Shown in pieces: positions 22,948-31,558 of a DNA stretch of 64,000 nucleotides (its first letter is position 1; each line of letters opens with the position of its first letter). The notes beneath the pieces are model-generated. The model saw only the letters and a list, made by a program, of their open reading frames with translations. It was not told where the DNA came from and made no database searches. Both the position numbers and the translations under genes were made by a program. Source of the stretch: CAWAYR01 sp050250955 (GTDB taxonomy: Bacteria; Acidobacteriota; Vicinamibacteria; Vicinamibacterales; UBA2999); NCBI GenBank assembly GCA_050250955.1, contig JBFWNR010000001.1:186001-250000 (forward strand), in the 5' to 3' direction.

Positions 22948-24161
22948 CGCCGCAGGCCGCTCCGTTCACGTCGCCCACTCCGTCCGCTCCGTCTGCGGCC
23001 CCACACCCCGCAGCGGCGCCGGCCGCGGCGACGCTCTCGACCGCGCCGATGGACGCACTGCTCAAGGCGATGGTGGAGATGAAGGCTTCGGACCTGCACC
23101 TGTCGGCCGGCAACGTGCCGACCGTCCGCCACGACGGCGAGATGAAGGCGCTGCCGGGCATGAGCGCGCTCTCGGCCCGCGACACCGAGCGGCTGCTGCT
23201 GGCGGTGGCGACCCCGCGCGCCCGCGAGGAGTTCGAACGCCGCCGCGACGCCGACTTCGCCTACGAGATCGCCGGCGTGGGCCGCTTCCGCGGCAACCTG
23301 TTCATGGACCGCAAGGGGCCGGGCGGGGTCTTCCGCATCATCCCGAGCAAGATCATCACCGCCGAGGAGATGGGCCTGGCGCCGGAGATCCTCGACCTGT
23401 GCAAGCTGCCCAAGGGACTGGTGCTGGTCACCGGGCCGACCGGGTCGGGCAAGTCGACGACGCTCTGCGCGCTCATCGACTACATCAATCGCACCCGCGC
23501 CGATCACATCATCACCATCGAGGATCCGCTCGAGTTCGTGCACGAGAACAAGAAGTGCCTGGTGAACCAGCGCCAGGTCGGCGACCACACCAGCTCGTTC
23601 AAGGACGCACTGCGTGCGGCCTTGCGCGAGGATCCGGACATCGTGCTGGTCGGCGAGCTCCGCGACCTGGAGACGATGGCCATCGCCATCGAGACTGCCG
23701 AGACCGGCCACCTCGTGTTCGGTACCCTGCACACCTCGTCGGCGCACGGCACCATCGACCGCATCATCAACCAGTTCGCCACCGAGCGGCAGCAGCAGAT
23801 CCGCATGATGCTGGCCGACAGCCTCAAGGGCGTGATCAGCCAGATGCTGTGCAAGAAGATCGGCGGCGGCCGTGTCCCGGCGCTGGAGGTGATGATTGCC
23901 TCGATGTCGATCTCGAACCTGATCCGCGAGGGCAAGACCTTCCAGATCCCGTCGATCATGCAGTCGGGTAAGAAGCTGGGCATGTGCCTGATGAACGACA
24001 GCTTCCTGGACCTGGTGAAGAAACAGCTGGTCAAACCCGAAGACGCCTACGCCAAGGCGCTCGACAAGACCGGCCTCATCGGCCTGTTCAAGCGCAACGG
24101 CGTCGATCTGTCGTGGGCACCGAAAGACGCGCTGGCGGCCGGGCCGGGACAGATGGCCTGA
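22944..24161 (+). CDS. PilT-like type IV pilus retraction ATPase
   Basis: GspE/PilT-family hexameric ATPase of 405 residues. Residues 1-35 are a Pro/Ala/Ser-rich tail. The N-domain begins near 36 and holds the family motif KASDLHLSAG at 47-56. Walker A is GPTGSGKST at 164-172, the Asp box is IITIEDPLEFVH, Walker B is in DIVLVGELRDLETM and the His box is HLVFGTLHTSSA. PilT and PilU cannot be separated by eye: the C-terminus is longer than in a minimal PilT. No other pilus genes are in the window. Confidence 0.92.
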   Translation: MTPQAAPFTSPTPSAPSAAPHPAAAPAAATLSTAPMDALLKAMVEMKASDLHLSAGNVPTVRHDGEMKALPGMSALSARDTERLLLAVATPRAREEFERRRDADFAYEIAGVGRFRGNLFMDRKGPGGVFRIIPSKIITAEEMGLAPEILDLCKLPKGLVLVTGPTGSGKSTTLCALIDYINRTRADHIITIEDPLEFVHENKKCLVNQRQVGDHTSSFKDALRAALREDPDIVLVGELRDLETMAIAIETAETGHLVFGTLHTSSAHGTIDRIINQFATERQQQIRMMLADSLKGVISQMLCKKIGGGRVPALEVMIASMSISNLIREGKTFQIPSIMQSGKKLGMCLMNDSFLDLVKKQLVKPEDAYAKALDKTGLIGLFKRNGVDLSWAPKDALAAGPGQMA

Positions 24162-24256
24162 CCCGTCGCCCGCCGGCGAACGAATCGGCATTCGGCGCCG
24201 CGTCGGGCGCCGACCGGGCGGGGACGACGTGATAGCGTGCCGGCGGAGCCCGCGCG

Positions 24257-24661
24257 ATGCCCCTGCCCCGCCTCTATCGCATCATCCTGCCCGTGCCCGA
24301 CATCGAACACGCTGCCCGGTTCTGGGCCGCGGTGTGCGACTCGCCGGGCGAGCGCGTGTCACCCGGCCGCCACTACTTCGACTGTGGCGGGACGATCCTG
24401 GCCTGCTACGACCCGGCCGCCGACGGCGACGAGGTCGGTGACGGCTGGCGGCATCACCCGAGCCAGTACGTCTATTTCGCGGTGGCCGACCTCGAGGCGA
24501 TGGCCGGGCGTCTCGTCGCCGCCGGGGCCCGGGACGTGACGGCCCCGGCGACGATGCCGTGGGGCGAGCGGATGATCTACGCGCTCGACCCGTTCGGCAC
24601 CCCGATCAGCTTCGTGGACGAGACGACGCTCTTCACCGGCGGCCAGGCCGAACCGGCGTGA
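24257..24661 (+). CDS. VOC-family (glyoxalase-like) protein
   Basis: Single vicinal-oxygen-chelate domain pair in 134 residues. YRIILPVPDIEHAARFWAAV opens the first beta-alpha-beta unit and YVYFAVADLEAMAGRLVAAG the second; ALDPFGTPISFVDE closes it. Glu and His that could bind metal are present, but the reaction cannot be told. The 3' end overlaps the next, convergent gene by 29 bases. Confidence 0.85.
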   Translation: MPLPRLYRIILPVPDIEHAARFWAAVCDSPGERVSPGRHYFDCGGTILACYDPAADGDEVGDGWRHHPSQYVYFAVADLEAMAGRLVAAGARDVTAPATMPWGERMIYALDPFGTPISFVDETTLFTGGQAEPA

Positions 24662-25145
24662 CGACGGGTTCGCGGGCGAAGACGATCTCGCGGGGCTGGC
24701 GAGCCGCATCGACCGCCCAGCCCAGCAGCGCGCCCCAGAACCCGCCGGCGATCGTCCCGATGAGGGCCCCCTGCCCGCATTCGAGTCCGGAGCCACGACA
24801 CAGTTGCGAGTCGGCTGGTCCGATGCGCGTGCCGACGACGGCGCCGACGCCGAGACCGATCAGCACCCCGTTCCGGATCCGATCGGGGCGCCGGCGTTCG
24901 ACGCGCGCCACCGCTGCTTCTGTGAAGGCACGTGGCCGACGGCCGACGCGCAGCGTCAGCGTCGTGGCGGTGACGTCCGCCAGCCGACCGGCGATGCGCT
25001 GGTCCCCAAGATCGACGACCTCGAGCCGCTCGCCCACGGTGATCCGCGCGGCGAGTTCGGCGAAGGTCCTGGCCGGCGGCGGCGTCTGCGCCACGGCGGC
25101 GACCCCGGTCGCCATCAGCATGCCCACTCCCATCAGCATCCGCAT
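24633..25145 (-). CDS. Exported glycine-zipper-type protein, function unknown
   Basis: Protein of 170 residues with a signal peptide (ending VAAVAQ). A short beta-rich segment follows (GERLEVVDLGDQRIAGRLADV). Then comes a Gly-rich stretch that could span a membrane twice (VLIGLGVGAVVGTRIG and LIGTIAGGFWGALLGWAVD) with two Cys between. Such proteins are often small outer-membrane or periplasmic proteins. No named family is recognised. It overlaps the VOC gene tail to tail. Confidence 0.75.
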   Translation of the reverse strand: MRMLMGVGMLMATGVAAVAQTPPPARTFAELAARITVGERLEVVDLGDQRIAGRLADVTATTLTLRVGRRPRAFTEAAVARVERRRPDRIRNGVLIGLGVGAVVGTRIGPADSQLCRGSGLECGQGALIGTIAGGFWGALLGWAVDAARQPREIVFAREPVVTPVRPGRR

Positions 25146-25250
25146 ATCGGCACCCCCTCGGCGCTCGGCGCGAGCGTAGCGGGCGCGCCACCGGGGGTCG
25201 TGAGCCGGCGATGAAGAATGCTGAGGAGACCGGGGCGCCCGATCGAGGCG

Positions 25251-26753
25251 TCAGCGGCCGCTGCGGACCTCGACGGCCCTGCCGACCCACGCCTTCGGGT
25301 CGATACCGCGCCGCCAGGTGACGATCCGTCGCCCGCCACGCGGCACCGTGAGCTGCACGTCCACACGTGCCGTCCCGGCCGGCAGGCCGACGTGCACGGG
25401 CAGATCGCTCTGCGCGTCGTAGCCCGAGCCGGCGTCGACGAGACGCAGGCCGAGCAGGCGCGCGCCGCCGGCGGCGAACACCCGCACTTCCGCCCCGGCC
25501 AGGGTGGCGTGCCCGGCAGCGTCGAGGGCGCGCACGTGCAGCGAGCGGGCCGCCGCGGCGGGTGGCAGCAGGTTGCGCATCAGGTAGTGCATGCCGTCGG
25601 CGCGGCTGCCGGTCAGCGCCAGGTCGAGGTCGCCGTCGGCGTCCACGTCGGCCCACTGCACGCCGTGGTCGGCCTGCAGCGCGCGTAGATTGGCGGGCGT
25701 GGCATCCACGAACCCCGCCGCGGTGTTGCGGAACAGGAAGTCCTGCCAGCTGGCGCCGCCGGTGACGGTGCCGTTCACGTAGAGGTCCTGGCGACCATCG
25801 TGATCGACGTCGGCCGGCGCGCAGGCATCGTAGCGGCTGTCCACGGCGAGGCCGGCCGCGGCGGCCTGGTCCTCGAATCGGCCGTCGCCAAGGTTCCTGA
25901 AATAACCGAGGGCGCCATAGTTGGCGGCCAGCAGGTCGAGCCGGCCGTCGTTGTCCATGTCGGCGGCGCATACCCGTACCGTCCCGTTGCCCGGGTCGCG
26001 CGGCCGGCGGCCGCCCCACGCCACGCCGGCGGCCTCGGCGACGTCGGTGAACCGGCCGGCGTCGTTGCGGTAGAGGCCATTGGCGTCGCCGTCCATGTTG
26101 GCCACCGCGACATCGAGGTCGCCATCCGCGTCGACGTCGAACCACACCGCGCCGACCGTCCGGCGCGGATCGGCCAGGCCGACCTCGGCCGCGACGTCCT
26201 CGAAACGGCCGCCGTCATTGCGGTAGAGCGCGTTGGGCCGATCGCGAAAGCCGACGAAGAGGTCGAGATCGCCGTCGCCGTCGCTGTCGACCCAGGCCAG
26301 CTGCCGGACCGCGCCCTTCTCGACGACGAGGCCGGCCGCCGCCGTCTGGTCCGTGAAGCGAGCCTCGTCGTTGCGATACAGGCGCAGGACCGGGCCAGCA
26401 CCGCCGGGCGTGAACCCGAGCAGGAGATCGGGGTCGCCATCGGCGTCGACGTCGCCGAACGCGGCCGCGCGTGTCGGCCGGGCGTCGGCCACGCCGGCCG
26501 CTGACGCGACGTCGGCGAACGTGCCGCCGTCGTTGCGGTACAGGCGGTTGGCCGCGCCGTCGAAGCCGACGAAGAGGTCGGCATCGCCGTCGCCGTCGAC
26601 GTCGGCGAAGGCGTTCACCAGGTTGGCGCCCGCTGCGAACAGGTCCGCCCGCAGCGGCTCGAAGGCGAAGGGCGTCTCATCGGCGGCCCCGCGCACGGCC
26701 ATCGTCCCTGCCAGCGCCGTCACCACAGCCGCCACCGCCGTCCCTCGATGCAT
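25251..26753 (-). CDS. Exported FG-GAP/VCBS repeat protein with ASPIC/UnbV end
   Basis: Protein of 500 residues with a signal peptide (ending VRGAA). About seven FG-GAP type blades carry calcium-binding loops of the kind DVDGDGDADLFVG and DVDADGDLDVAVAN, each followed by LYRNDGG and an F-x-D-V segment; together they form a beta-propeller. The C-terminus (AEVRVFAAGGARLL, VDAGSGYDAQSDLPVHVGL) resembles the ASPIC/UnbV domain. A surface-binding or adhesion role is likely. The ATG at 26753 was chosen because the signal peptide starts there; the open frame runs on upstream through the opposite strand of the next gene. Confidence 0.9.
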   Translation of the reverse strand: MHRGTAVAAVVTALAGTMAVRGAADETPFAFEPLRADLFAAGANLVNAFADVDGDGDADLFVGFDGAANRLYRNDGGTFADVASAAGVADARPTRAAAFGDVDADGDPDLLLGFTPGGAGPVLRLYRNDEARFTDQTAAAGLVVEKGAVRQLAWVDSDGDGDLDLFVGFRDRPNALYRNDGGRFEDVAAEVGLADPRRTVGAVWFDVDADGDLDVAVANMDGDANGLYRNDAGRFTDVAEAAGVAWGGRRPRDPGNGTVRVCAADMDNDGRLDLLAANYGALGYFRNLGDGRFEDQAAAAGLAVDSRYDACAPADVDHDGRQDLYVNGTVTGGASWQDFLFRNTAAGFVDATPANLRALQADHGVQWADVDADGDLDLALTGSRADGMHYLMRNLLPPAAAARSLHVRALDAAGHATLAGAEVRVFAAGGARLLGLRLVDAGSGYDAQSDLPVHVGLPAGTARVDVQLTVPRGGRRIVTWRRGIDPKAWVGRAVEVRSGR

Positions 26754-26819
26754 GGGCGCGATGGTAGCGCATCGCCGCCTGCGGGCGTGGCGCGGCAGCC
26801 GCCCACGTAGAATGGCGGC

Positions 26820-27764
26820 ATGACGCCTGCGCTGCTCGGCCTGCACCACGTCACCGCCACCGTGGACGGCGCCCAGGCCGACCTCGACTTCTGTCTGGAG
26901 GCGCTCGGGCTGCGGCTGGTGAAGAAGACCGTCAACTTCGACAACCACCACGTCTACCACTTCTATTACGGCGACGAACACGGCATGCCGGGCACGATCT
27001 GGACGACGTTCCCCTACCGCGGCCATGGTGTGCCGCCCGGCACCGAAGGCACCGGACAGATCACGACCACGTCGTTCTCGGTGCCGCGTGGCTCGCTGAA
27101 CGCCTGGCGGGAGCGCTTCACGGCGCGCGGCATCGCCGTCACCCAGGTCGCGCCGCGCTTCGGGGAGGAGTCCCTGGTCGTGCTCGACCCGTCGGGTCTC
27201 ACCTTCGAGCTGGTGGCCGGCGACGATCCGCGCCACCCGTGGCTCGGCGGCGGTGTGCCTGCCGGCGCCGCCATCCGCGGCCTGCACAGCGTCACGATGA
27301 CCATCGCCTCCCCGGGCCCGAGCATCGCGTTCCTGGAACGCCACCTGGGTTTCACGGTGGTCGGCGCGGAAGGGCCGCGCACCCGGCTCGCCGTCAACGG
27401 TGATGCGCCGGGGCACCGGCTCGAGATTCATCACCAGCCGGATGGCCCGCGCGGCAGGAACGGCCTGGGCACGGTGCACCACGTCGCCATGGCCATCGCG
27501 ACGGCCGAGGAGCAGCTGGCGCTGCGCGAGTCGTTGCTGGCGGCTGGCGTCGGGGTGACCGAGGTGCGCGACCGGCAGTACTTCCTGTCGATCTACTTCC
27601 GCGAACCGGGTGGCGTGCTCTACGAGGTGGCGACGATGCAGCCCGGCTTCGCCGTGGACGAAGCGCCGGACGCCCTCGGGCGCGACCTCAAACTCCCGCC
27701 GTGGGAGGAACCGCACCGCCCGTCGATCGAAGCCGGCCTCGACCGGGTGAGCTACCGGGCATGA
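26820..27764 (+). CDS. Ring-cleaving dioxygenase-like VOC protein (MhqO-like)
   Basis: Two-module VOC protein of 314 residues. The first module opens GLHHVTATVDGAQADLDF and the second GLHSVTMTIASPGPSIAF; HHVAMAI and GGVLYEVATMQPGFAVDE carry the late His and Glu. The order matches MhqO and related hydroquinone-cleaving dioxygenases. Its stop overlaps the start of an esterase gene (ATGA). This dioxygenase-esterase pair recalls the mhqO and mhqD genes for quinone detoxification in Bacillus; that function here is an inference. Confidence 0.87.
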   Translation: MTPALLGLHHVTATVDGAQADLDFCLEALGLRLVKKTVNFDNHHVYHFYYGDEHGMPGTIWTTFPYRGHGVPPGTEGTGQITTTSFSVPRGSLNAWRERFTARGIAVTQVAPRFGEESLVVLDPSGLTFELVAGDDPRHPWLGGGVPAGAAIRGLHSVTMTIASPGPSIAFLERHLGFTVVGAEGPRTRLAVNGDAPGHRLEIHHQPDGPRGRNGLGTVHHVAMAIATAEEQLALRESLLAAGVGVTEVRDRQYFLSIYFREPGGVLYEVATMQPGFAVDEAPDALGRDLKLPPWEEPHRPSIEAGLDRVSYRA

Positions 27765-28417
27765 CCGGCGCCGACGATCCGCACGCCGCCGGCGACGTGG
27801 TCTCGACCGGCGCGCCGCTCGGCCGCGGACGGGCCGTGGTGATTGCCGTCCACGGGCGCAACGCCTCGCCGCGCAACATCCTCGACCTCGCCCGTCCGCT
27901 GGCGCACCCCGACGTCTCGTGGCTGGCGCCCGCGGCCGCCAACAACGCCTGGTACCCCCTGTCGTTCCTCGCCCCGCGCGAGCACAACGAGCCGTACCTG
28001 ACCTCGGCGCTGCGACGGCTCGCGGCGCTGGTCACCACCGCCGTGACCGCTGGAGTGCCACGCGAGCGGGTCGTCGTGCTGGGGTTCTCGCAAGGGGCGT
28101 GCCTCGCCGCGGAATTCGTCGCGTCGCACCCGGCCCGCTACGGCGGTCTGATTGCGTTCAGCGGCGGGCTGATCGGCCCGCCGGGCAGCACCTGGGACAC
28201 CTCGGGTTCACTGGCCGGCACGCCGGCGTTCCTCGGCTGCAGCGACGTCGACACCCACGTCCCCAAGGTCCGGGTCGAGGAGAGCGCCGCGGTCCTCGGC
28301 GCGATGGGCGCCGCGGTGACGCTGCGCATCTACCCGGGAATGGGCCACCTGGTGAACGACGACGAGCTCGACCACGCGCGGGCGGTGATCGCCCTCGCCA
28401 CAGAGCCGACCGGCTGA
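27761..28417 (+). CDS. Phospholipase/carboxylesterase-family hydrolase (MhqD-like)
   Basis: Alpha/beta hydrolase of 218 residues. VIAVHGRNASPRNI holds the oxyanion segment, the nucleophile Ser lies in VLGFSQGACLAAEF, Asp is in CSDVDTHVP and the catalytic His in GMGHLVNDDE. No signal peptide is seen, so it is cytoplasmic. The ATG at 27761 overlaps the dioxygenase stop. The pairing suggests it processes ring-cleavage products or quinone adducts. Confidence 0.88.
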   Translation: MTGADDPHAAGDVVSTGAPLGRGRAVVIAVHGRNASPRNILDLARPLAHPDVSWLAPAAANNAWYPLSFLAPREHNEPYLTSALRRLAALVTTAVTAGVPRERVVVLGFSQGACLAAEFVASHPARYGGLIAFSGGLIGPPGSTWDTSGSLAGTPAFLGCSDVDTHVPKVRVEESAAVLGAMGAAVTLRIYPGMGHLVNDDELDHARAVIALATEPTG

Positions 28418-28425
28418 GCTGAGCC

Positions 28426-29820
28426 GTGCCCGCCGCCCATCCGCTCGACGTCGCCGTCGTCGTCGTCTACGCGCTGACGATGCTGGCCTTCGGGCTGTAC
28501 TTCTACTTCAAGGTCGAGCGCTACTCGGACTACTACGACGGCGGCCGCACCTGGGGGGTGTGGATCGTCGGCGCCGCGGTGGCCGCCACCAACATCGGCG
28601 CCGGCAACTCGATGGGCTCGGTGGCGATGGCCTACCGCGACGGCTACGCGGCGATGTGGTACGTCACGCTGCAGGCGCTGGCGTTCATACCGTTCGCCTA
28701 CGTGGCGGTGCACAAGATCCACCCGCTGCAGGAGACGACGCTCGCCGAGTACCTGGAGTCGCGCTACCAGCCGTGGCTCAGGCCGATCTCGGCGGTGGCG
28801 CTGGCGCTGGCCACCTTCGCGATCCTGCCGGCGCAGATCGTCGGCGGCGCCACCGTGCTCACTGCCCTCATCGGCCTCGACTACACCACGGCGTTCCTGG
28901 TCGTCGGCATCACGCTCATCCTCTACTCGGCGCTCGGCGGCATGCCGTCGGTGACCTACGGGGACGTCTACCAGTGGGTGCTGATGCTGGGCGGGTTCCT
29001 CGTCGGCGTGCCGATCTTCATCGCCGCCGCCGGCGGGCTCACCGCGGTGCTCGACGGTGTGCCGGCCAGCCACGCCTCGTGGACGACTGGCGCCACCGGT
29101 ACCTGGAATCCACCGACCATCGCCGCCTGGCTCATCACCGTGGTGATGGCCCGTTTCGGCAGCCAGGAGTGGTACCAGCGCATCCGGGCCTCGAAGTCCC
29201 CCGAGGCCTCGCGCCGCGGGTTCATCCTCGGCGGGCTGATGGCCGCCCCGTTTGGTCTCCTGACGATGCTCATCGGCATCGCCGCGCTGCAGCAGATGCC
29301 CGGACTCGCCAACCCCGAGGAGGCGTTCGCGCGGGCGATGATGACGGCGATGCCGGTGGGCCTGCGGGCGCTGATGATGAGCGCCATCCTCGCCGCGGTC
29401 GTCACCAGTGGCGAGAGCAGCGTCAACGCCGCCACGGCCCTCTTCGTCAACGACGTCTGTAAGCGGTACCTGCCAGGCCGATCGGACCGCTTCTACCTGC
29501 GACTGTCGCAGGTGTCGTGCGCCGGGCTCGGCTTGGTCGCGCTGGTCCTGGCGCTGAACGCGCCACGCATCGTCGAGTACATCCGGCTCGGCTTCATGAT
29601 CCGCACGCCGGTGGCCATCACCGTGCTGATGGGCTTGTACTGGCGCGGCGCCAACGCCACCGGCGCCGCCGCCGCGATCGTCGTCGGCACCCTCGCGGTG
29701 CTCGGCTGGCAGAGCTTCGGCGACCCGCGGGCCGTCGACCCGTTCTGGATCGCGGCGCCAATCACCTTCGTCGCACTGTGGGCCGGGTCGCAGGTGGCCC
29801 GGCGCCCGGCCCAGGCCTGA
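28426..29820 (+). CDS. Sodium:solute symporter family transporter
   Basis: Inner-membrane symporter of 464 residues with about twelve to thirteen hydrophobic segments. The SSS-family pattern is visible: an N-terminal helix, then YSDYYDGGRTWGVWIVGAAV, AATNIGAGNSMGSVAMAYRD, LYSALGGMPSVTYGDVYQW and SGESSVNAATALFVNDV in part. The substrate cannot be read; with hydrolases on both sides, uptake of an amino acid or acid product is possible. GTG start eight bases after the esterase stop, so probably the same transcript. Confidence 0.9.
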   Translation: MPAAHPLDVAVVVVYALTMLAFGLYFYFKVERYSDYYDGGRTWGVWIVGAAVAATNIGAGNSMGSVAMAYRDGYAAMWYVTLQALAFIPFAYVAVHKIHPLQETTLAEYLESRYQPWLRPISAVALALATFAILPAQIVGGATVLTALIGLDYTTAFLVVGITLILYSALGGMPSVTYGDVYQWVLMLGGFLVGVPIFIAAAGGLTAVLDGVPASHASWTTGATGTWNPPTIAAWLITVVMARFGSQEWYQRIRASKSPEASRRGFILGGLMAAPFGLLTMLIGIAALQQMPGLANPEEAFARAMMTAMPVGLRALMMSAILAAVVTSGESSVNAATALFVNDVCKRYLPGRSDRFYLRLSQVSCAGLGLVALVLALNAPRIVEYIRLGFMIRTPVAITVLMGLYWRGANATGAAAAIVVGTLAVLGWQSFGDPRAVDPFWIAAPITFVALWAGSQVARRPAQA

Positions 29821-29848
29821 CCGCGCGATACTGTGTCGAGTCGTCACC

Positions 29849-31558
29849 ATGTCCGACCGATCGCCCCTGTTCCGCATGCAGTCCGCCGTGGACGCGGCCG
29901 CGCTCACCCGCCACCTCGACTGGTTCGCCACCGTGGATCGCGACACCGGCGGCGAGGGTGAGGACCGCGCCGTCGCCTACCTGGTGGCCGAACTCGAGGC
30001 CGCCGGCGTGCCGGCGACCGTCCACGAGTTCGACGCCTTCTTGAGCTACCCGCGGCAGGCCGGCTTCCGCACCGTGACGCCGACCGCGCACGAGTTCCGC
30101 TGCGTCACCCACTCGTTCGTGCGATCCACCGGGCCGGAGGGGCTGACCGCTGAGGTGGTGCGGGTGGCCGACGGCGACTTCGCGCCGGCTCGCGGCCGGA
30201 TCGCGCTGGTCGACGGGCTGGCCACGCCGGTGACCATTCTCCAGGCCAGCCAGGCAGGCTGCGCCGGTGTCGTCTTCGCCAACGAGGACCGCTTCGTCCA
30301 CAACATGATCGGCACCACCATCTGGGGCACGCCGTCGCTCGACCAGATCGACCGGCTGCCCACCGTGGCGGCGGTGTCGGTGGACGTCGAGGCCGGCCGC
30401 ACGATGAAGGCCCTCCTGGCCGGCGGCACGCCGGTCACCGCGACGATGACCACCCGGCTCGACACCGGCTGGTACCGCTCGAAGCTGCCGGAGGTGCGGA
30501 TCGCCGGCACGCGCGACCCCGACCGATTCGTGCTGGTCGGCGGCCACTACTGCGCCTGGCACCAGGGCGTCACCGACAACGCCACCGGCGATGCCTGCAT
30601 CCTCGAGATGGCCAAGCTGCTGTGGAGCGAACGCCGGTCGCTGGAGCGCTCGGTCCGGCTGTGCTGGTGGCCCGGGCACTCCCACGGCCGCTACAGCGGG
30701 TCCACGTGGTACGCCGACACGTTCTTCACCGAGCTGGCCGAACACGGGCTGGCCTACTACAACATCGACTCGCCGGGCGTGAAGGGCGCGACGGTGTACG
30801 TCTGCCGCAACACCGCCGCCGAGCTCGACACCTACTGCCGCTCCGTGATCGCCACCATCACCGGGCAGAAGGACGCCCCGGTGGCGCGCCCGGCGCGGGC
30901 CGCCGATCAGTCGTTTCTCGCCAGCGGCATGCCGTCGTTCTCCGCCTATCCGTTCCTCGCCGACGGCCATCCCGACAAACGGCCGTGGACCGGCGGCTGC
31001 GGGAACGCGTGGTGGTGGCACACCGAGCACGACACCCGGGACAAGGCCGACGTGGACGTCCTCGCCGCCGACGTCAGGGTCGGCATCGAGGCGGTGTGGG
31101 GGCTGGTGACCGGGCCCTACCTGCCCCTGGACTACCGGGCGACGGCCAGGGAACTGCTCGACGGCGTGCGCGGCTTCCAGGCGGCGGCGCCGGCCGTGGA
31201 CTTCGCGCCGCTCGTCGCCGACATCGAGCTGCTGTCGCAGGCTCTTGAACGCTTCCAGCGGCGCCGCGGCACCTCGCGGGCCGACGCCCCGGCCTGGAAC
31301 GCCACGGCGATGCGGCTGGGACGGATCCTGAACCCGGTGCTCTACACCCGCGGCGGACGCTTCCAGCACGACCCGGCCGAGTGGTCGCCGATCATGCGCG
31401 CCACCAGACGGTTCACGCTGCCCGGTCTGAGCCGCGCCGAGGGCCTCGCCGCGCTGGGCGAGCGGCCGGAGGCCGGATTCCTGCGCGCGCAGCTCGTCCG
31501 CGAGATCAACCGGACGCGGACGGCGGTGCGCGAGGCGTCTCGCGTGCTATCGCCGTGA
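29849..31558 (+). CDS. M28-like peptidase family protein with altered active site
   Basis: Cytoplasmic-looking protein of 569 residues. The N-terminal part includes a PA-like insert (about 105-205, GRIALVDGLATPVTILQ). The M28 metal site begins GGHYCAWHQGVTDNATGDA, with His and Asp as expected. The usual Glu-Glu pair is missing: the segment reads CWWPGHSHGRYSGSTWYAD, so histidines sit near the place of the catalytic Glu. A late HTEHDT could supply another ligand. The reaction is therefore uncertain. A C-terminal helical extension (about 430-569) is not recognised. Its 3' end overlaps the next, convergent gene by 12 bases. Confidence 0.82.
   Translation: MSDRSPLFRMQSAVDAAALTRHLDWFATVDRDTGGEGEDRAVAYLVAELEAAGVPATVHEFDAFLSYPRQAGFRTVTPTAHEFRCVTHSFVRSTGPEGLTAEVVRVADGDFAPARGRIALVDGLATPVTILQASQAGCAGVVFANEDRFVHNMIGTTIWGTPSLDQIDRLPTVAAVSVDVEAGRTMKALLAGGTPVTATMTTRLDTGWYRSKLPEVRIAGTRDPDRFVLVGGHYCAWHQGVTDNATGDACILEMAKLLWSERRSLERSVRLCWWPGHSHGRYSGSTWYADTFFTELAEHGLAYYNIDSPGVKGATVYVCRNTAAELDTYCRSVIATITGQKDAPVARPARAADQSFLASGMPSFSAYPFLADGHPDKRPWTGGCGNAWWWHTEHDTRDKADVDVLAADVRVGIEAVWGLVTGPYLPLDYRATARELLDGVRGFQAAAPAVDFAPLVADIELLSQALERFQRRRGTSRADAPAWNATAMRLGRILNPVLYTRGGRFQHDPAEWSPIMRATRRFTLPGLSRAEGLAALGERPEAGFLRAQLVREINRTRTAVREASRVLSP

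Noticed and set aside
25251..27716. FG-GAP protein extended to about 820 residues
   Set aside because: The extra N-terminal part is antisense to the MhqO-like gene; the signal peptide begins at the ATG at 26753.
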